A stretch of 28,154 nucleotides of DNA from DATCVA01 sp036567205 (GTDB lineage Bacteria; Pseudomonadota; Gammaproteobacteria; Burkholderiales; Burkholderiaceae_B). The position numbers were made by a program, and so were the translations under genes. Numbering within the stretch: position 1 is the stretch's first letter; each line of letters starts with the position of its first letter. The notes below the pieces were generated by a model, which was not told the origin of the DNA, did not search any database, and saw nothing but the letters and a program-made list of their open reading frames with translations. Of the stretch, positions 14,468-22,269 are shown piece after piece. Location: positions 1 through 28,154 of the forward strand of contig DATCVA010000229.1 in assembly GCA_036567205.1 (NCBI GenBank). The letters run 5' to 3'.

Positions 14468-15076
14468 ATGACTGAACTCCACGCCTCGAACGCCATGCAA
14501 ATCAGCATGTTACGGATCCGCGACATACTGGCCACATCGCCCGTTCCCGAAGACCCGGGCCATGCCGAGAACACCCTGCAGTGGCTGTTGCGGCTGGCTC
14601 CCAACGCCGACGATGCCCTGCGCCTTGCCGCGCTGGCCCATGATATCGAGCGGGCACGCCCTTCACGGCTGCGGCGTGAACAGTTCGATGACTACGACGC
14701 CTTCAAGGCGCAGCACGCCGAAACCGGCGCGCGCATTGCATCGGAAATACTGACTGAAAGCGGCATCGAACCTGCGCTGCGGATCGAAGTCTGTCGTCTG
14801 ATAAGCCGACACGAAATCGGCGGCGATCCGCGTAGCGATCTGCTGAAAGACGCCGACAGCCTGTCGTATTTCGACCATAATCTGCCGCTTTATTTCGCTC
14901 GTGAAGGCTGGGAGGAAACGTTACGCCGGGCTCGTTGGGGCTATCAGCGACTGTCCATGCGCGCGCGCGATCACTATGATGATATTCGGCATGAAAATCC
15001 CGCTTTGCAAAGGCTTATCGCTGAAGCCCGATGCTTAAAACACACCAAGGGAGGCTTTATAAAAACACAAACATAA
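14468..15076 (+). CDS. HD-domain phosphohydrolase linked to the inositol genes
   Basis: The 202-residue soluble protein shows the HD-superfamily metal ligands in order: His32, His58-Asp59 (LAALAHDIERA), His83, His115 (RLISRHEIGG) and Asp128/Asp130 (LLKDADSLSYFD). The extra histidines suggest a two-metal centre. HD proteins are phosphomonoesterases or phosphodiesterases. The gene starts 17 bp after the bifunctional transferase gene on the same strand, so cotranscription is likely. I infer that it removes the phosphate left on the product (DIPP to DIP, or a phosphatidylinositol phosphate). The 5' end is uncertain: the ATG at 14468 lacks a strong Shine-Dalgarno sequence, and Met10 and Met14 are alternatives. 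Confidence 0.75.
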   Translation: MTELHASNAMQISMLRIRDILATSPVPEDPGHAENTLQWLLRLAPNADDALRLAALAHDIERARPSRLRREQFDDYDAFKAQHAETGARIASEILTESGIEPALRIEVCRLISRHEIGGDPRSDLLKDADSLSYFDHNLPLYFAREGWEETLRRARWGYQRLSMRARDHYDDIRHENPALQRLIAEARCLKHTKGGFIKTQT

Positions 15077-15107
15077 GTCGCGCTTACGCTTTACCTTGCT
15101 CCCCCAC

Positions 15108-15293
15108 CTATTTAATAGCCGCCCTGGCAGCCTCGGCCAGGAAACCGCTACGAGTCTGATGATGCTGTTTAGCGTATTCATCAATTTTCGCCAGCAAGCG
15201 ACGCGGCAAAGTAATGTTGATTTTCTCGGTACGGCCGTCGTACTTGGCCGTGTTTACATCAACCAGCGCCCAGACCCTGATGCTGTCATAGCG
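15108..15293 (-). pseudogene. hicB: hicB antitoxin remnant (C-terminal part only)
   Basis: On the minus strand, 62 codons from directly after the stop of the upstream nuclease gene to a TAG at 15110-15108 read like the C-terminal half of HicB. They contain IRVWALVDV, then KINITLPRRLLAKIDEYA and TRSGFLAEAARAAIK, the ribbon-helix-helix DNA-binding part. No ATG or GTG lies in the frame, and the N-terminal RNase H-like half is absent. No hicA toxin gene is visible beside it. The remnant is in the same frame as the Rpn gene, separated by one TAG, so only read-through could express it. Confidence 0.8.
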
Positions 15294-16364
15294 CTACTCA
15301 ATAAACACGTCATCCAGGATTTCAGCATTCAGAATATTCAAAGACCAGGTTTCCAACTGGCTAGGCGTGGCGGCCTGGATGCGTTGTTGCAGGTTTTGAG
15401 ACAAGGAGCCAAACTTGCGTATCAGCAAGCGTTGTAGCAAGGCGGCTTCGCCTTCAAGACGTCCTTCCGACTTACCCTTGTGCAGACCTTGCTCCAAGCC
15501 CTGCTCTAGCCCCTGCTCCAGGCCAATAGCTATTCCTTTTTCTAGCCCGCGCTTTTCACCCAGACGCTCGATGCTGGTGACGAATGCCATTTTATGCTCC
15601 TGTTCTATCGTGATCATGGCCTGTTCAAAGGCCGGTTCCAGTGCCGCCGGTAGCGCCATCATCCAGTCAATAATTCGAAACAAACACAAGACGTCTTTTT
15701 TGCTGTAACGGTATTGGTACAGCAGCCGCATAACTCGCGTTTTGGAGACTAGGCGCTGCGGGCCATTTTTGCCGGTGACTTGCGCCTGCAACTGTGCCAT
15801 GACGACCACCGCGAAGGGATTGCCCGCGGCTTCCTGTTCCAGCGTTTCCCAGCGGTCCAGCCATGTGGCTAAGTGTACGACACGAAAGCGAAATTGCCCA
15901 CTATTGGCCTGAAGATTGCCCCAGGAATACGTCAGGTGGCTACCGTTGCCACGGCTGGCGGCAAGCACCGCCAGGCTGACCAGCTCCATCTTTTGCCGCG
16001 TGCCGTCGGGGCCGACGATGCCATCAATATAACGGTCTTCAATACGCCAGGCATAGCGAAACATACGTCGACTAAAGCGCGGTAGCGTCGCGGCGGTCAC
16101 TCTGCCGCCCTGAATTTCCACGTGAACCAGAATACAAAATGGCCGCTGGTTTTGACTACGGACCTGCACCAGCTTGTCGGCATACACGCGACCCCGACCC
16201 TCGCCCCGCGTGATCGCCTGCAACTCTTTGTCCAGGAACACCGGCAGGTGGCTCCAGTCGATCTGCGCGTGCAGCCAGGGGGCTAGCAGGCGCAGGAAGT
16301 CTTCAAAGTAGTGGTCCAGCGCCTCTTTCCAGGGGCTGTCATGGTCGGTGGGCGGTTCAGCCAT
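15294..16364 (-). CDS. Rpn-family recombination-promoting nuclease / putative transposase with DUF4351 tail
   Basis: The protein (356 residues from the ATG at 16364) has an N-terminal PD-(D/E)XK-type domain. The visible acidic residues are in FLDKELQAIT and the core LVHVEIQGG, typical of Rpn/YhgA-like and related transposase-derived nucleases. The C-terminus has a Leu-Glu-Gln-Gly repeat (GLEQGLEQGLEQG) and then the DUF4351-like segment LLQRLLIRKFGSLSQ ... QLETWSLNILNAEILDDVF. Family members promote RecA-independent recombination in E. coli; the role here is unknown. An in-frame upstream start at 16451 would add 29 residues without family resemblance. It abuts a truncated hicB. Confidence 0.8.
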   Translation of the reverse strand: MAEPPTDHDSPWKEALDHYFEDFLRLLAPWLHAQIDWSHLPVFLDKELQAITRGEGRGRVYADKLVQVRSQNQRPFCILVHVEIQGGRVTAATLPRFSRRMFRYAWRIEDRYIDGIVGPDGTRQKMELVSLAVLAASRGNGSHLTYSWGNLQANSGQFRFRVVHLATWLDRWETLEQEAAGNPFAVVVMAQLQAQVTGKNGPQRLVSKTRVMRLLYQYRYSKKDVLCLFRIIDWMMALPAALEPAFEQAMITIEQEHKMAFVTSIERLGEKRGLEKGIAIGLEQGLEQGLEQGLHKGKSEGRLEGEAALLQRLLIRKFGSLSQNLQQRIQAATPSQLETWSLNILNAEILDDVFIE

Positions 16365-16902
16365 GGGGAATCGATTCAAAGAGAGGCTTGAACTACGACT
16401 GTAGTAAGCATCGTCTTTGGCCGATAGATGTGGTGCACCCCGATGTCCCACTCGGAAACTACGCCCAGGAGGTGGAGCTGTGTTCGCCTAGGGGTAAGCG
16501 ATCCAACCCTTTTGCTCAGGCGGGATTAGTAGACATTAGTAACGCGTTAACACGGGTCAATCTCCAACACTTCCGCTTTGAGCCGAGCTCTGATTTGTGG
16601 CAGTGCCTTGCCCCGCAAAAAACATTTCCACTTTACCTAAAAAATTACGGTATGAACGCCGTTAACCGAACAACAAACGGATTCGGAATAGCAAAAAAAA
16701 CCACACGCCCTGCACGGTAACAATTTTCTGGCCCATACCCCTAAAGTTATCTCCTCTTACGCCGTTAATGCCTATGAACAGGAAGACCTGAGGTTTGGTT
16801 TCAGCTTAATGCCGCATTGGCGGGGCGCAGTATCAAGCTCTTATCTTCTTGGCAACCAGGCGAAGCCGTAAGTCGCCGTATTTATTCCTATCAGGAGTTT
16901 CC
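16365..16902. other. Long intergenic region upstream of the flagellin gene
   Basis: This 538-bp region has no gene I can support. A 110-codon plus-strand frame at 16388-16720 lacks a ribosome-binding site and recognisable motifs. Besides the sigma28 promoter at 16742-16768, a similar but one-base-longer pair occurs at TAAA 16638-16641 and GCCGTTAA 16658-16665. Confidence 0.6.
16742..16768 (+). promoter_or_regulatory. Sigma28 (FliA) promoter of the flagellin gene
   Basis: TAAA (16742-16745), exactly 15 bp, then GCCGTTAA (16761-16768) matches the FliA consensus TAAA-N15-GCCGATAA with one difference. It lies 134 bp upstream of the flagellin ATG. This indicates late-class flagellar expression controlled by FliA/FlgM. 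Confidence 0.88.
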
Positions 16903-18735
16903 ATGTCAGTAATTAACACCAACTCGCTTTCCCTGATTGCCCAAGGTAATCTGAGCAAATCCCAATCAGCTCTTGGCACCGCCATCGAACGCCTGTCGTC
17001 CGGCATGCGCATCAACAGCGCAAAAGACGACGCAGCAGGTCAGGCTATTGCCAACCGCTTCACAGCCAACATCAAGGGCTTGACCCAAGCTGGCCGTAAC
17101 GCCAACGACGGTATCTCGATCGCGCAAACGACGGAAGGTTCGCTCAACGAAATCAACACCAACTTGCAGCGTATTCGTGAGCTGTCGGTACAGGCAGCTA
17201 ACGGTTCGAACTCCGAAACCGACTTGAAATCTATCCAGGATGAAATCGGCGAGCGCTTAGCTGAAATCAACCGCGTATCCGAACAAACCCAGTTCAACGG
17301 TGTAAAAGTTCTTGGTGCTGAAGCCGGAAAACTGAACATTCAGGTTGGCGCACATGACGGCCAAACTATTGCTGTTGGCCTGCGTACAATTAACTCTTCG
17401 ACACTTGGCTTAGCCAATCTCTCCATTGAAGGGACACAGTTAAGCAGTAAAAATCTTGGTACCAAGATTGAAAGTGCGACATTCACCGCATTAGAAACCG
17501 CCACTCCTGCCAATAACACTTTTGTGCCTACAGCTGGCCCAGCAATGGCATCTGATGGCGTTTATGCTCTCAAAGACGGCTCTGGTTTCGTGGTTAAGGG
17601 AGCAGACGACGGCAAGTTCTACGAGCTAGCAGAGAATACCGCTACCGGCGACTGGGCATGGGACTCGTCCTCTACTGCAATAGGAGAGGCTTTGGTCGAA
17701 ACATCGGCAACCGCCTCCAAACTGCCTGTAATGATTAATGCTACGCAAGGCACAATCGCCACAACGGGCACAGCACAAGATTACACACCAGGAACACCCA
17801 TCGACGTTACCGGTTCCAGCTTGTATAGTCGTAACGATGGCAGCGGATACGCAGTTCAAGCCAACGACGGAAATTACTACGAAGCCACCCTGAGCGCGGT
17901 CAACAAGGTAGACCCCGCAGATAAAACTACGTGGACTTTCGACATCGACGTTGACTACGACAATCTAGTACAAGTAAGTGCAAGTAACATCACAGGGGTA
18001 GCGGCAGAAGTCGTAGGCGATGAAACACTTGTTGGTACAGATGTCAATATCTACAACACTGAAGTCAATCCCGGCACCGCTCCCACTGCCGTCTCGGTGC
18101 ACGCACTGAACGCCGATAGCAGTTCGTATGCCGTTCTCGCAAGTGACGGTAAGCACTACGCAGCAACGTTCAACTCGGCCACAAAGGAAATGGAGTGGGA
18201 TTCTAGCACAGACGAAATTGCAGCTGCAGATGTTAATGCCACGGCAACCTCAACGGTTAAAGGTGATTCAGCTACCGCTACTGTCAGCGGTTTGGCCTCT
18301 GGCGAAACCCTTCACGAGATTCTGGACGAAAATAAAGTCGGCACTGGTGAATACGTAGTTAAAGGTACAGACGCCAACGGCAAAACCACTTATCACAGCG
18401 CAACGGTTGACAGCTCCGGCACAGCAACTTCTGGAACAGTAACCAAGGACGCTGCAGTATCTGTTGACCCTCTGAAAGCAATTGATGATGCATTGGCTGA
18501 CGTAGATAGCCTGCGCAGCGAACTCGGTGCGGTACAAAACCGTTTCCAGTCAACAATTGCCAACCTGAGCAACACCGTCACTAATCTGTCGGCTGCTCGT
18601 TCACGCATCGAAGACGCTGATTACGCCGTTGAAGTGTCGAACATGACACGTGCACAGATCCTGCAACAAGCTGGTACCTCGGTCTTGGCTCAAGCCAACC
18701 AAGTTCCACAAACTGTATTGTCGCTGTTGCGTTAA
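16903..18735 (+). CDS. fliC: Flagellin with a large central domain made of repeats
   Basis: The 610-residue protein is the filament subunit. The conserved N-terminal D0/D1 part (residues 1 to about 175; INTNSLSLIAQGNLSKSQ, LSSGMRINSAKDDAAGQAIA, LQRIRELSVQAANG) and C-terminal part (about 521-610; RSRIEDADYAVEVSNMTRAQ, then ending VLSLLR) are intact. The centre (about 180-520) is long compared with the roughly 390-residue Bordetella flagellin. It holds four copies of a motif like Y-x-(5-8)-G-(Y/F/E)-x-V-x(4-6)-DGK-x-Y-x-A (near 221, 308, 400 and 472), followed by Trp-Asp-Ser-Ser in copies 1 and 3. The start is the ATG at 16903 after AGGAG, not the upstream in-frame start at 16849. It is driven by the sigma28 promoter at 16742. 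Confidence 0.95.
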   Translation: MSVINTNSLSLIAQGNLSKSQSALGTAIERLSSGMRINSAKDDAAGQAIANRFTANIKGLTQAGRNANDGISIAQTTEGSLNEINTNLQRIRELSVQAANGSNSETDLKSIQDEIGERLAEINRVSEQTQFNGVKVLGAEAGKLNIQVGAHDGQTIAVGLRTINSSTLGLANLSIEGTQLSSKNLGTKIESATFTALETATPANNTFVPTAGPAMASDGVYALKDGSGFVVKGADDGKFYELAENTATGDWAWDSSSTAIGEALVETSATASKLPVMINATQGTIATTGTAQDYTPGTPIDVTGSSLYSRNDGSGYAVQANDGNYYEATLSAVNKVDPADKTTWTFDIDVDYDNLVQVSASNITGVAAEVVGDETLVGTDVNIYNTEVNPGTAPTAVSVHALNADSSSYAVLASDGKHYAATFNSATKEMEWDSSTDEIAAADVNATATSTVKGDSATATVSGLASGETLHEILDENKVGTGEYVVKGTDANGKTTYHSATVDSSGTATSGTVTKDAAVSVDPLKAIDDALADVDSLRSELGAVQNRFQSTIANLSNTVTNLSAARSRIEDADYAVEVSNMTRAQILQQAGTSVLAQANQVPQTVLSLLR

Positions 18736-18815
18736 TTCAGTAAGCAGTAACGGGGCCGGACTTTGGATCGGTTCCCGTGCAGTACTTCGTAATGGCCCTC
18801 ACATGCTAAAACGAA

Positions 18816-18841
18816 TGAAGCCAGCCCTCGGGCTGGCTTCC
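18816..18841. repeat. Left copy of 26-bp direct repeat flanking the IS (stem-loop)
   Basis: This copy is identical to 20419-20444 and ends at the first base before the IS left end. It is itself a stem-loop, GAAGCCAGCCC-TC-GGGCTGGCTTC. It is the first hairpin downstream of the flagellin gene and probably part of its terminator. Confidence 0.9.
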
Positions 18842-18852
18842 CAGAATGTTGA

Positions 18853-18888
18853 TAAACCCCCTGTTTTTTGCAGCGGGGTTTATTTTTT
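18853..18888 (+). terminator. Intrinsic terminator inside the IS left end
   Basis: The stem TAAACCCC-CTG (18853-18863) pairs with CAG-C-GGGGTTTA (18871-18882) with one bulged C, and is followed by six T residues (18883-18888) on the plus strand. It would stop flagellin transcripts from running antisense into the transposase gene. Confidence 0.8.
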
Positions 18889-18895
18889 GGGCTGG

Positions 18896-20365
18896 CTAGG
18901 CAAGTGCATGCTGATTTGATGAGAACGTCAAGAATGTGTGCAGAACCATGATCTGCGCGGCGATCCGGCCCACACGAGGCGCTGCCAGGGCGTAAAAGGA
19001 CGCTAAAAGCTGCGCCAGCAGCAGCGCCATCTTCTTCATGTTCTGAGCCGCGGCGGCCAACAGGCACTGCTCCAGCACTTTTTTAAGCCCGCGCAGGCGC
19101 GCGTACCGATGCCCATGCAACGGCTTGGCATCGGCGAAGCTGCGTTCGACGGTTTCTTTACGCCGGGCGTAAATTTTCTTGCCCGCCGGCGTCAGTCGCC
19201 GCGCATTAACCCGCTCCTTGGCCTCTTCCCAGACGTGACGCACAACGACTTTGACGCGATTGGCGCTTTGCGTGCACCGATTGCGACCCGGGCAATTCGT
19301 GCATAGATCGGGATCAGAGTGATATTCACGGTAACCGGCGCGGCTCGTTGTTTTATACGGAATCTCCTGATGATGCGGGCACGTATAGGTGTCGCTTTGC
19401 GCATCATAAACATACTCGCGTTTATAAAAATAGCCGTCCTTATGCGTTGGGCGTCGATACCCCATCACCCCGGCAATCGAACGATCTTCAAGGCCCTTGC
19501 GCACGGTGGGCGTGAAGTAGCCCGCATCCAGTCCCACGGCGTACGGATTCAAATTAAAGCGTTCACTCTGGCGATCCAGCCGTGCCAGATAGGGCTGACT
19601 GTCGTGCACATTGGCCGGCGTCACGTGCGTGTCGGTGATGATCGCGTGCTTGGCGTCGACCGTGCGATGATCCAGATAAAAGAACCCTTTGGGCTTGCCA
19701 TCGCGCACCATGTACCCGGCCTCGGGGTCGGTGCGGCTGACCTTGATTTCCTTGGTCGGGCCCGAGTCGTCATCCTTGTCCTGCTGGCGTTTCAGGGGCC
19801 GTTTTCCTTCGGCCCGGCGATCCGCATCAACGGCCGCATCGAGCTCGTCCAGGTAGGCGGCGGGCTTAACGGCCACTTCAGTCAGGTCATACTTGTTCTT
19901 GTTGGCGCTGGCCTTCAGATGCGTGCTGTCGGTATAAAGCACACGGCCGTCAACCATGCCGCGCCCCATGGCTTGGAGCACAATCTCATCGAAGATCTCT
20001 TGATAGATCGCGCTGTCGGCGAAGCGGCGGCGCCGATTCTGGCTGATCGTCGAGGCATCGGGCACCTTGTCCGTCAGGCGCAGCCCCAGAAACCAGCGGT
20101 AGGCCACATTGACCTGCACTTCACGGATCAATTGACGTTCGCTACGGATGCCGAACAGGTAGCCGAGCAACAGTAGCTTAAAGAGCTGCACCGGATCAAT
20201 GGCCGGGCGGCCATTATCGGCGCAATACAAGTGCGCCACCTTGGCTCGGATAAAACTCAAATCAATGGCAGCATCAATCTTGCGCACCAGGTGATCGGCT
20301 GGAACCAAGGATTCCAGGGTCACCATTTCAAGTTCATGCTGATAGGCGGTGGGTTCTTTTAGCAT
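18896..20365 (-). CDS. IS1182-family transposase (DDE)
   Basis: The protein has 489 residues from the ATG at 20365; a GTG two codons upstream (20371) is an alternative start. It opens MLKEPTAYQHELEMVTLESL, followed by the DUF772-type N-terminal domain (IDPVQLFKLLLLGYLFGIRS, TISQNRRRRF). The DDE catalytic region follows: first Asp in LYTDSTHLKASANK, second in VGLDAGYFTP, and Glu in ETVERSFADAKPLHGHRYAR. A cysteine cluster (TCPHHQ, CTNCPGRNRC) lies between the second Asp and the Glu, as usual for this family. No frameshift or internal stop was seen, so it may be active. Confidence 0.95.
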   Translation of the reverse strand: MLKEPTAYQHELEMVTLESLVPADHLVRKIDAAIDLSFIRAKVAHLYCADNGRPAIDPVQLFKLLLLGYLFGIRSERQLIREVQVNVAYRWFLGLRLTDKVPDASTISQNRRRRFADSAIYQEIFDEIVLQAMGRGMVDGRVLYTDSTHLKASANKNKYDLTEVAVKPAAYLDELDAAVDADRRAEGKRPLKRQQDKDDDSGPTKEIKVSRTDPEAGYMVRDGKPKGFFYLDHRTVDAKHAIITDTHVTPANVHDSQPYLARLDRQSERFNLNPYAVGLDAGYFTPTVRKGLEDRSIAGVMGYRRPTHKDGYFYKREYVYDAQSDTYTCPHHQEIPYKTTSRAGYREYHSDPDLCTNCPGRNRCTQSANRVKVVVRHVWEEAKERVNARRLTPAGKKIYARRKETVERSFADAKPLHGHRYARLRGLKKVLEQCLLAAAAQNMKKMALLLAQLLASFYALAAPRVGRIAAQIMVLHTFLTFSSNQHALA

Positions 20366-20418
20366 CCCCACATTATGAAGAAACCCTCGCCATTTGACGA
20401 GGGTTTGTCAGCAGTCTG

Positions 20419-20444
20419 TGAAGCCAGCCCTCGGGCTGGCTTCC
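20419..20444. repeat. Right copy of 26-bp direct repeat flanking the IS (stem-loop)
   Basis: Exact duplicate of 18816-18841, starting directly after the IS right end. It lies 17 bp beyond the stop of the methyltransferase gene, read on the minus strand, and so probably acts as that gene's 3' hairpin. Confidence 0.9.
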
Positions 20445-20461
20445 TCATTTACGCTGGTCCT

Positions 20462-22072
20462 TTAAGCTAACAGCGCCCCTTGGCGATTAAGAAAATCCAG
20501 CAATTTCGATACCATTAACAGCGCCTTGGCGTCCAGGTTACGCTGCCCGGTCAGCATTTTTCCATCGGTAGCTGGCACTTTGCCATCATGCAAGACGTCG
20601 CGCAGCAGCGCTCGCAACTGGTTTTCGGTATTCTTGCCATTTATATGCGGCAGCAAAAAGGATTCAGCTTCTTTTAGCTGGATATTGATGCCGTCGTGCC
20701 ACAAGCTGAAGCGCCCCACTCCAGATGCCGAGTCTTTATTTTGCTGAATCAAGTACGCCAAACCGGGTATTAACTGCGGCGCGGTACTCTGACTATTCGC
20801 ATAGGGGCCCGCGTCAAGGCTGAAGCGCAACTGATTCAATTTAAATAGTGTGTCTAGCGCTTCTTGCACGGCCTTTTCAACATCGCTGCTGTCACCGGCA
20901 AGAACGCCCTGGGCTTGAACATGTGACACAAGATCGTTAAACGATACGGCAACGGGCCATGCCTGGGACAAAGCATTTGCGACGGCAATAACTCGAACTT
21001 CGGTGGTATTTAATGGCCCGCCTTTATGGTTGGTGTACGTATGATGGCCCACCGGCGCACCCTGTGGCGACTCGCCTCGGGTAAAGAAACCCGCCCAGCG
21101 CAGATCGCGCAAACGCCCAAGGTCGGGGCTAATCGCAATTTCAGCCTCCCGCTCTTGTTGCACCAGCATGCTCTTCCGGAAATTACGGCCTATGGCAAGA
21201 TCCAGGTACTGCTGGCGCATGACCTTGGGCTGGCCCAGCGCAATCAGGCTGTGGTTAAGCTGTACATTTTGCCCATAAGTGGCTGACAGTTCCGAATGCG
21301 ACTCGGCATCCCCCACATAGGCCAGGCCCGCCTGCTGCGCAGCGTCGGCAAACTCCAGGAAATAGCACGGGCTATTGAACGCTTCCAAATACTCGTGCGC
21401 CACGTAGTAGTCGGATTGTTTTTGCACTTGTCCAACCGCACCGCGCAAAGCTGAAGCCAAGGGGTTGCTGGCGGCAAGCCCGTCTGACAGCAACGTCAAC
21501 ATCGCCTTGGCGCTGGCCAGCTTTTCCTCATCGTTAGTCGCTGAATGGCTATGCAGCAACATAGCGTCGCGCACAATATCGCCCGCCTTCCAGCCAGGAT
21601 AGGTGTTGTAGCTGACGTAAGCCAGGCCTTTGGGCGACAGGTTTTCACGGCAAATGCGCACGATGGCTTCGCGCACCTCGGGCGGCACCCAGCTGAATAC
21701 GCCATGCACAATAATGTAATCGAATTGGCCGAAATCCTTGCCGATGTCGGTCAGGCTCATGGCGCGCAGGTCCAGGTTTTTTATGCCCAAGTCTTGTACG
21801 ATTTTCTGGCCCTGCTGAATCTGTACCGTCGACAAATCCACGCCTATCGCCTGGGCTTCGGGGTAGGCCAGCACCAATGGCAGCAAATTACCGCCCGCCG
21901 CACAACCTAGTTCCAGCACCCGGGCTTTTTCCACCGGCACCGTTTCCACCCCATATAAATGCGCCGTTGCACGCAAATGCCCCGGAGAGGAATAAAAAAA
22001 CGCGTTGGATGTGTACTGAGTACGGTCGTAATGCTCAGCAATCTGCTGATTGACAATGTCGGGCGAATTCAA
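20462..22072 (-). CDS. SAM-dependent methyltransferase with methyltransferase regulatory domain, adjacent to flagellin
   Basis: The 536-residue protein has a class I methyltransferase fold at the N-terminus with motif I VLELGCAAGGNLLPL (residues 52-66), the acidic GVDLS of motif II, and a later FDYIIVHGVFSWVP. This is followed by a region like the MethyTransf_Reg domain (about 215-300) and a C-terminal winged-helix-like part. It starts with TTG at 22072-22070; AGGAG 6 nt upstream supports this unusual start, and no ATG lies close by. Before the IS insertion it was the convergent neighbour of the flagellin gene. Methyltransferases beside flagellin genes often modify flagellin lysines or its glycan, so that role is inferred but not shown. 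Confidence 0.82.
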   Translation of the reverse strand: MNSPDIVNQQIAEHYDRTQYTSNAFFYSSPGHLRATAHLYGVETVPVEKARVLELGCAAGGNLLPLVLAYPEAQAIGVDLSTVQIQQGQKIVQDLGIKNLDLRAMSLTDIGKDFGQFDYIIVHGVFSWVPPEVREAIVRICRENLSPKGLAYVSYNTYPGWKAGDIVRDAMLLHSHSATNDEEKLASAKAMLTLLSDGLAASNPLASALRGAVGQVQKQSDYYVAHEYLEAFNSPCYFLEFADAAQQAGLAYVGDAESHSELSATYGQNVQLNHSLIALGQPKVMRQQYLDLAIGRNFRKSMLVQQEREAEIAISPDLGRLRDLRWAGFFTRGESPQGAPVGHHTYTNHKGGPLNTTEVRVIAVANALSQAWPVAVSFNDLVSHVQAQGVLAGDSSDVEKAVQEALDTLFKLNQLRFSLDAGPYANSQSTAPQLIPGLAYLIQQNKDSASGVGRFSLWHDGINIQLKEAESFLLPHINGKNTENQLRALLRDVLHDGKVPATDGKMLTGQRNLDAKALLMVSKLLDFLNRQGALLA

Positions 22073-22269
22073 GGAGGGCTCCTGTTAAGCGTAATCCGGG
22101 ATGATGGTTAGCGTAACAGCAGACTAGCGACGGCAATTGAAGGAATTATGGGGTTTTTTATACGGCTAGATAAAAAATAACGGAACCTACAGGCGACGTC
22201 CCGCACAGATAAAGCCAGAATCTGACGCCATGTCTCCTTCATGGCCGCCTGCAACCGCATACCAGAGCG

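Larger units (their letters stand above)
18842..20418. mobile_element. IS1182-family insertion sequence, 1577 bp, apparently intact
   Basis: The ends are terminal inverted repeats of consensus CAGAMTGYTGAYAAACCCYC (16 of 20 identical), left from 18842 and right ending at 20418. The flanks carry an exact 26-bp direct repeat (18816-18841 and 20419-20444), which fixes the boundaries. One full-length transposase gene lies on the minus strand. Each end has an inward stem-loop: TAAACCCC/GGGGTTTA with T6 on the left (18853-18888), and AAACCCTCG/CGAGGGTTT on the right (20381-20406). Such structures shield the transposase from outside transcription. The direct repeat still being perfect argues for a fairly recent insertion. 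Confidence 0.93.

Noticed and set aside
15400..15540. Possible CRISPR-like or tandem DNA repeat
   Set aside because: The repetitiveness comes from codons of a Leu-Glu-Gln-Gly coiled segment in the Rpn protein; there are no spacers.
16638..16665. Second sigma28-like promoter (TAAA-N16-GCCGTTAA)
   Set aside because: Spacing is one base too long, and a correctly spaced promoter lies closer to the flagellin gene; noted only as a possible relic.
16388..16720. 110-codon plus-strand frame upstream of flagellin
   Set aside because: No ribosome-binding site, no recognisable motif, and it overlaps the 5' end of the Rpn gene and a possible second sigma28-like motif.
19319..20176. 285-codon plus-strand frame inside the IS
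   Set aside because: Antisense shadow of the transposase gene, with composition typical of a reverse-complement frame.
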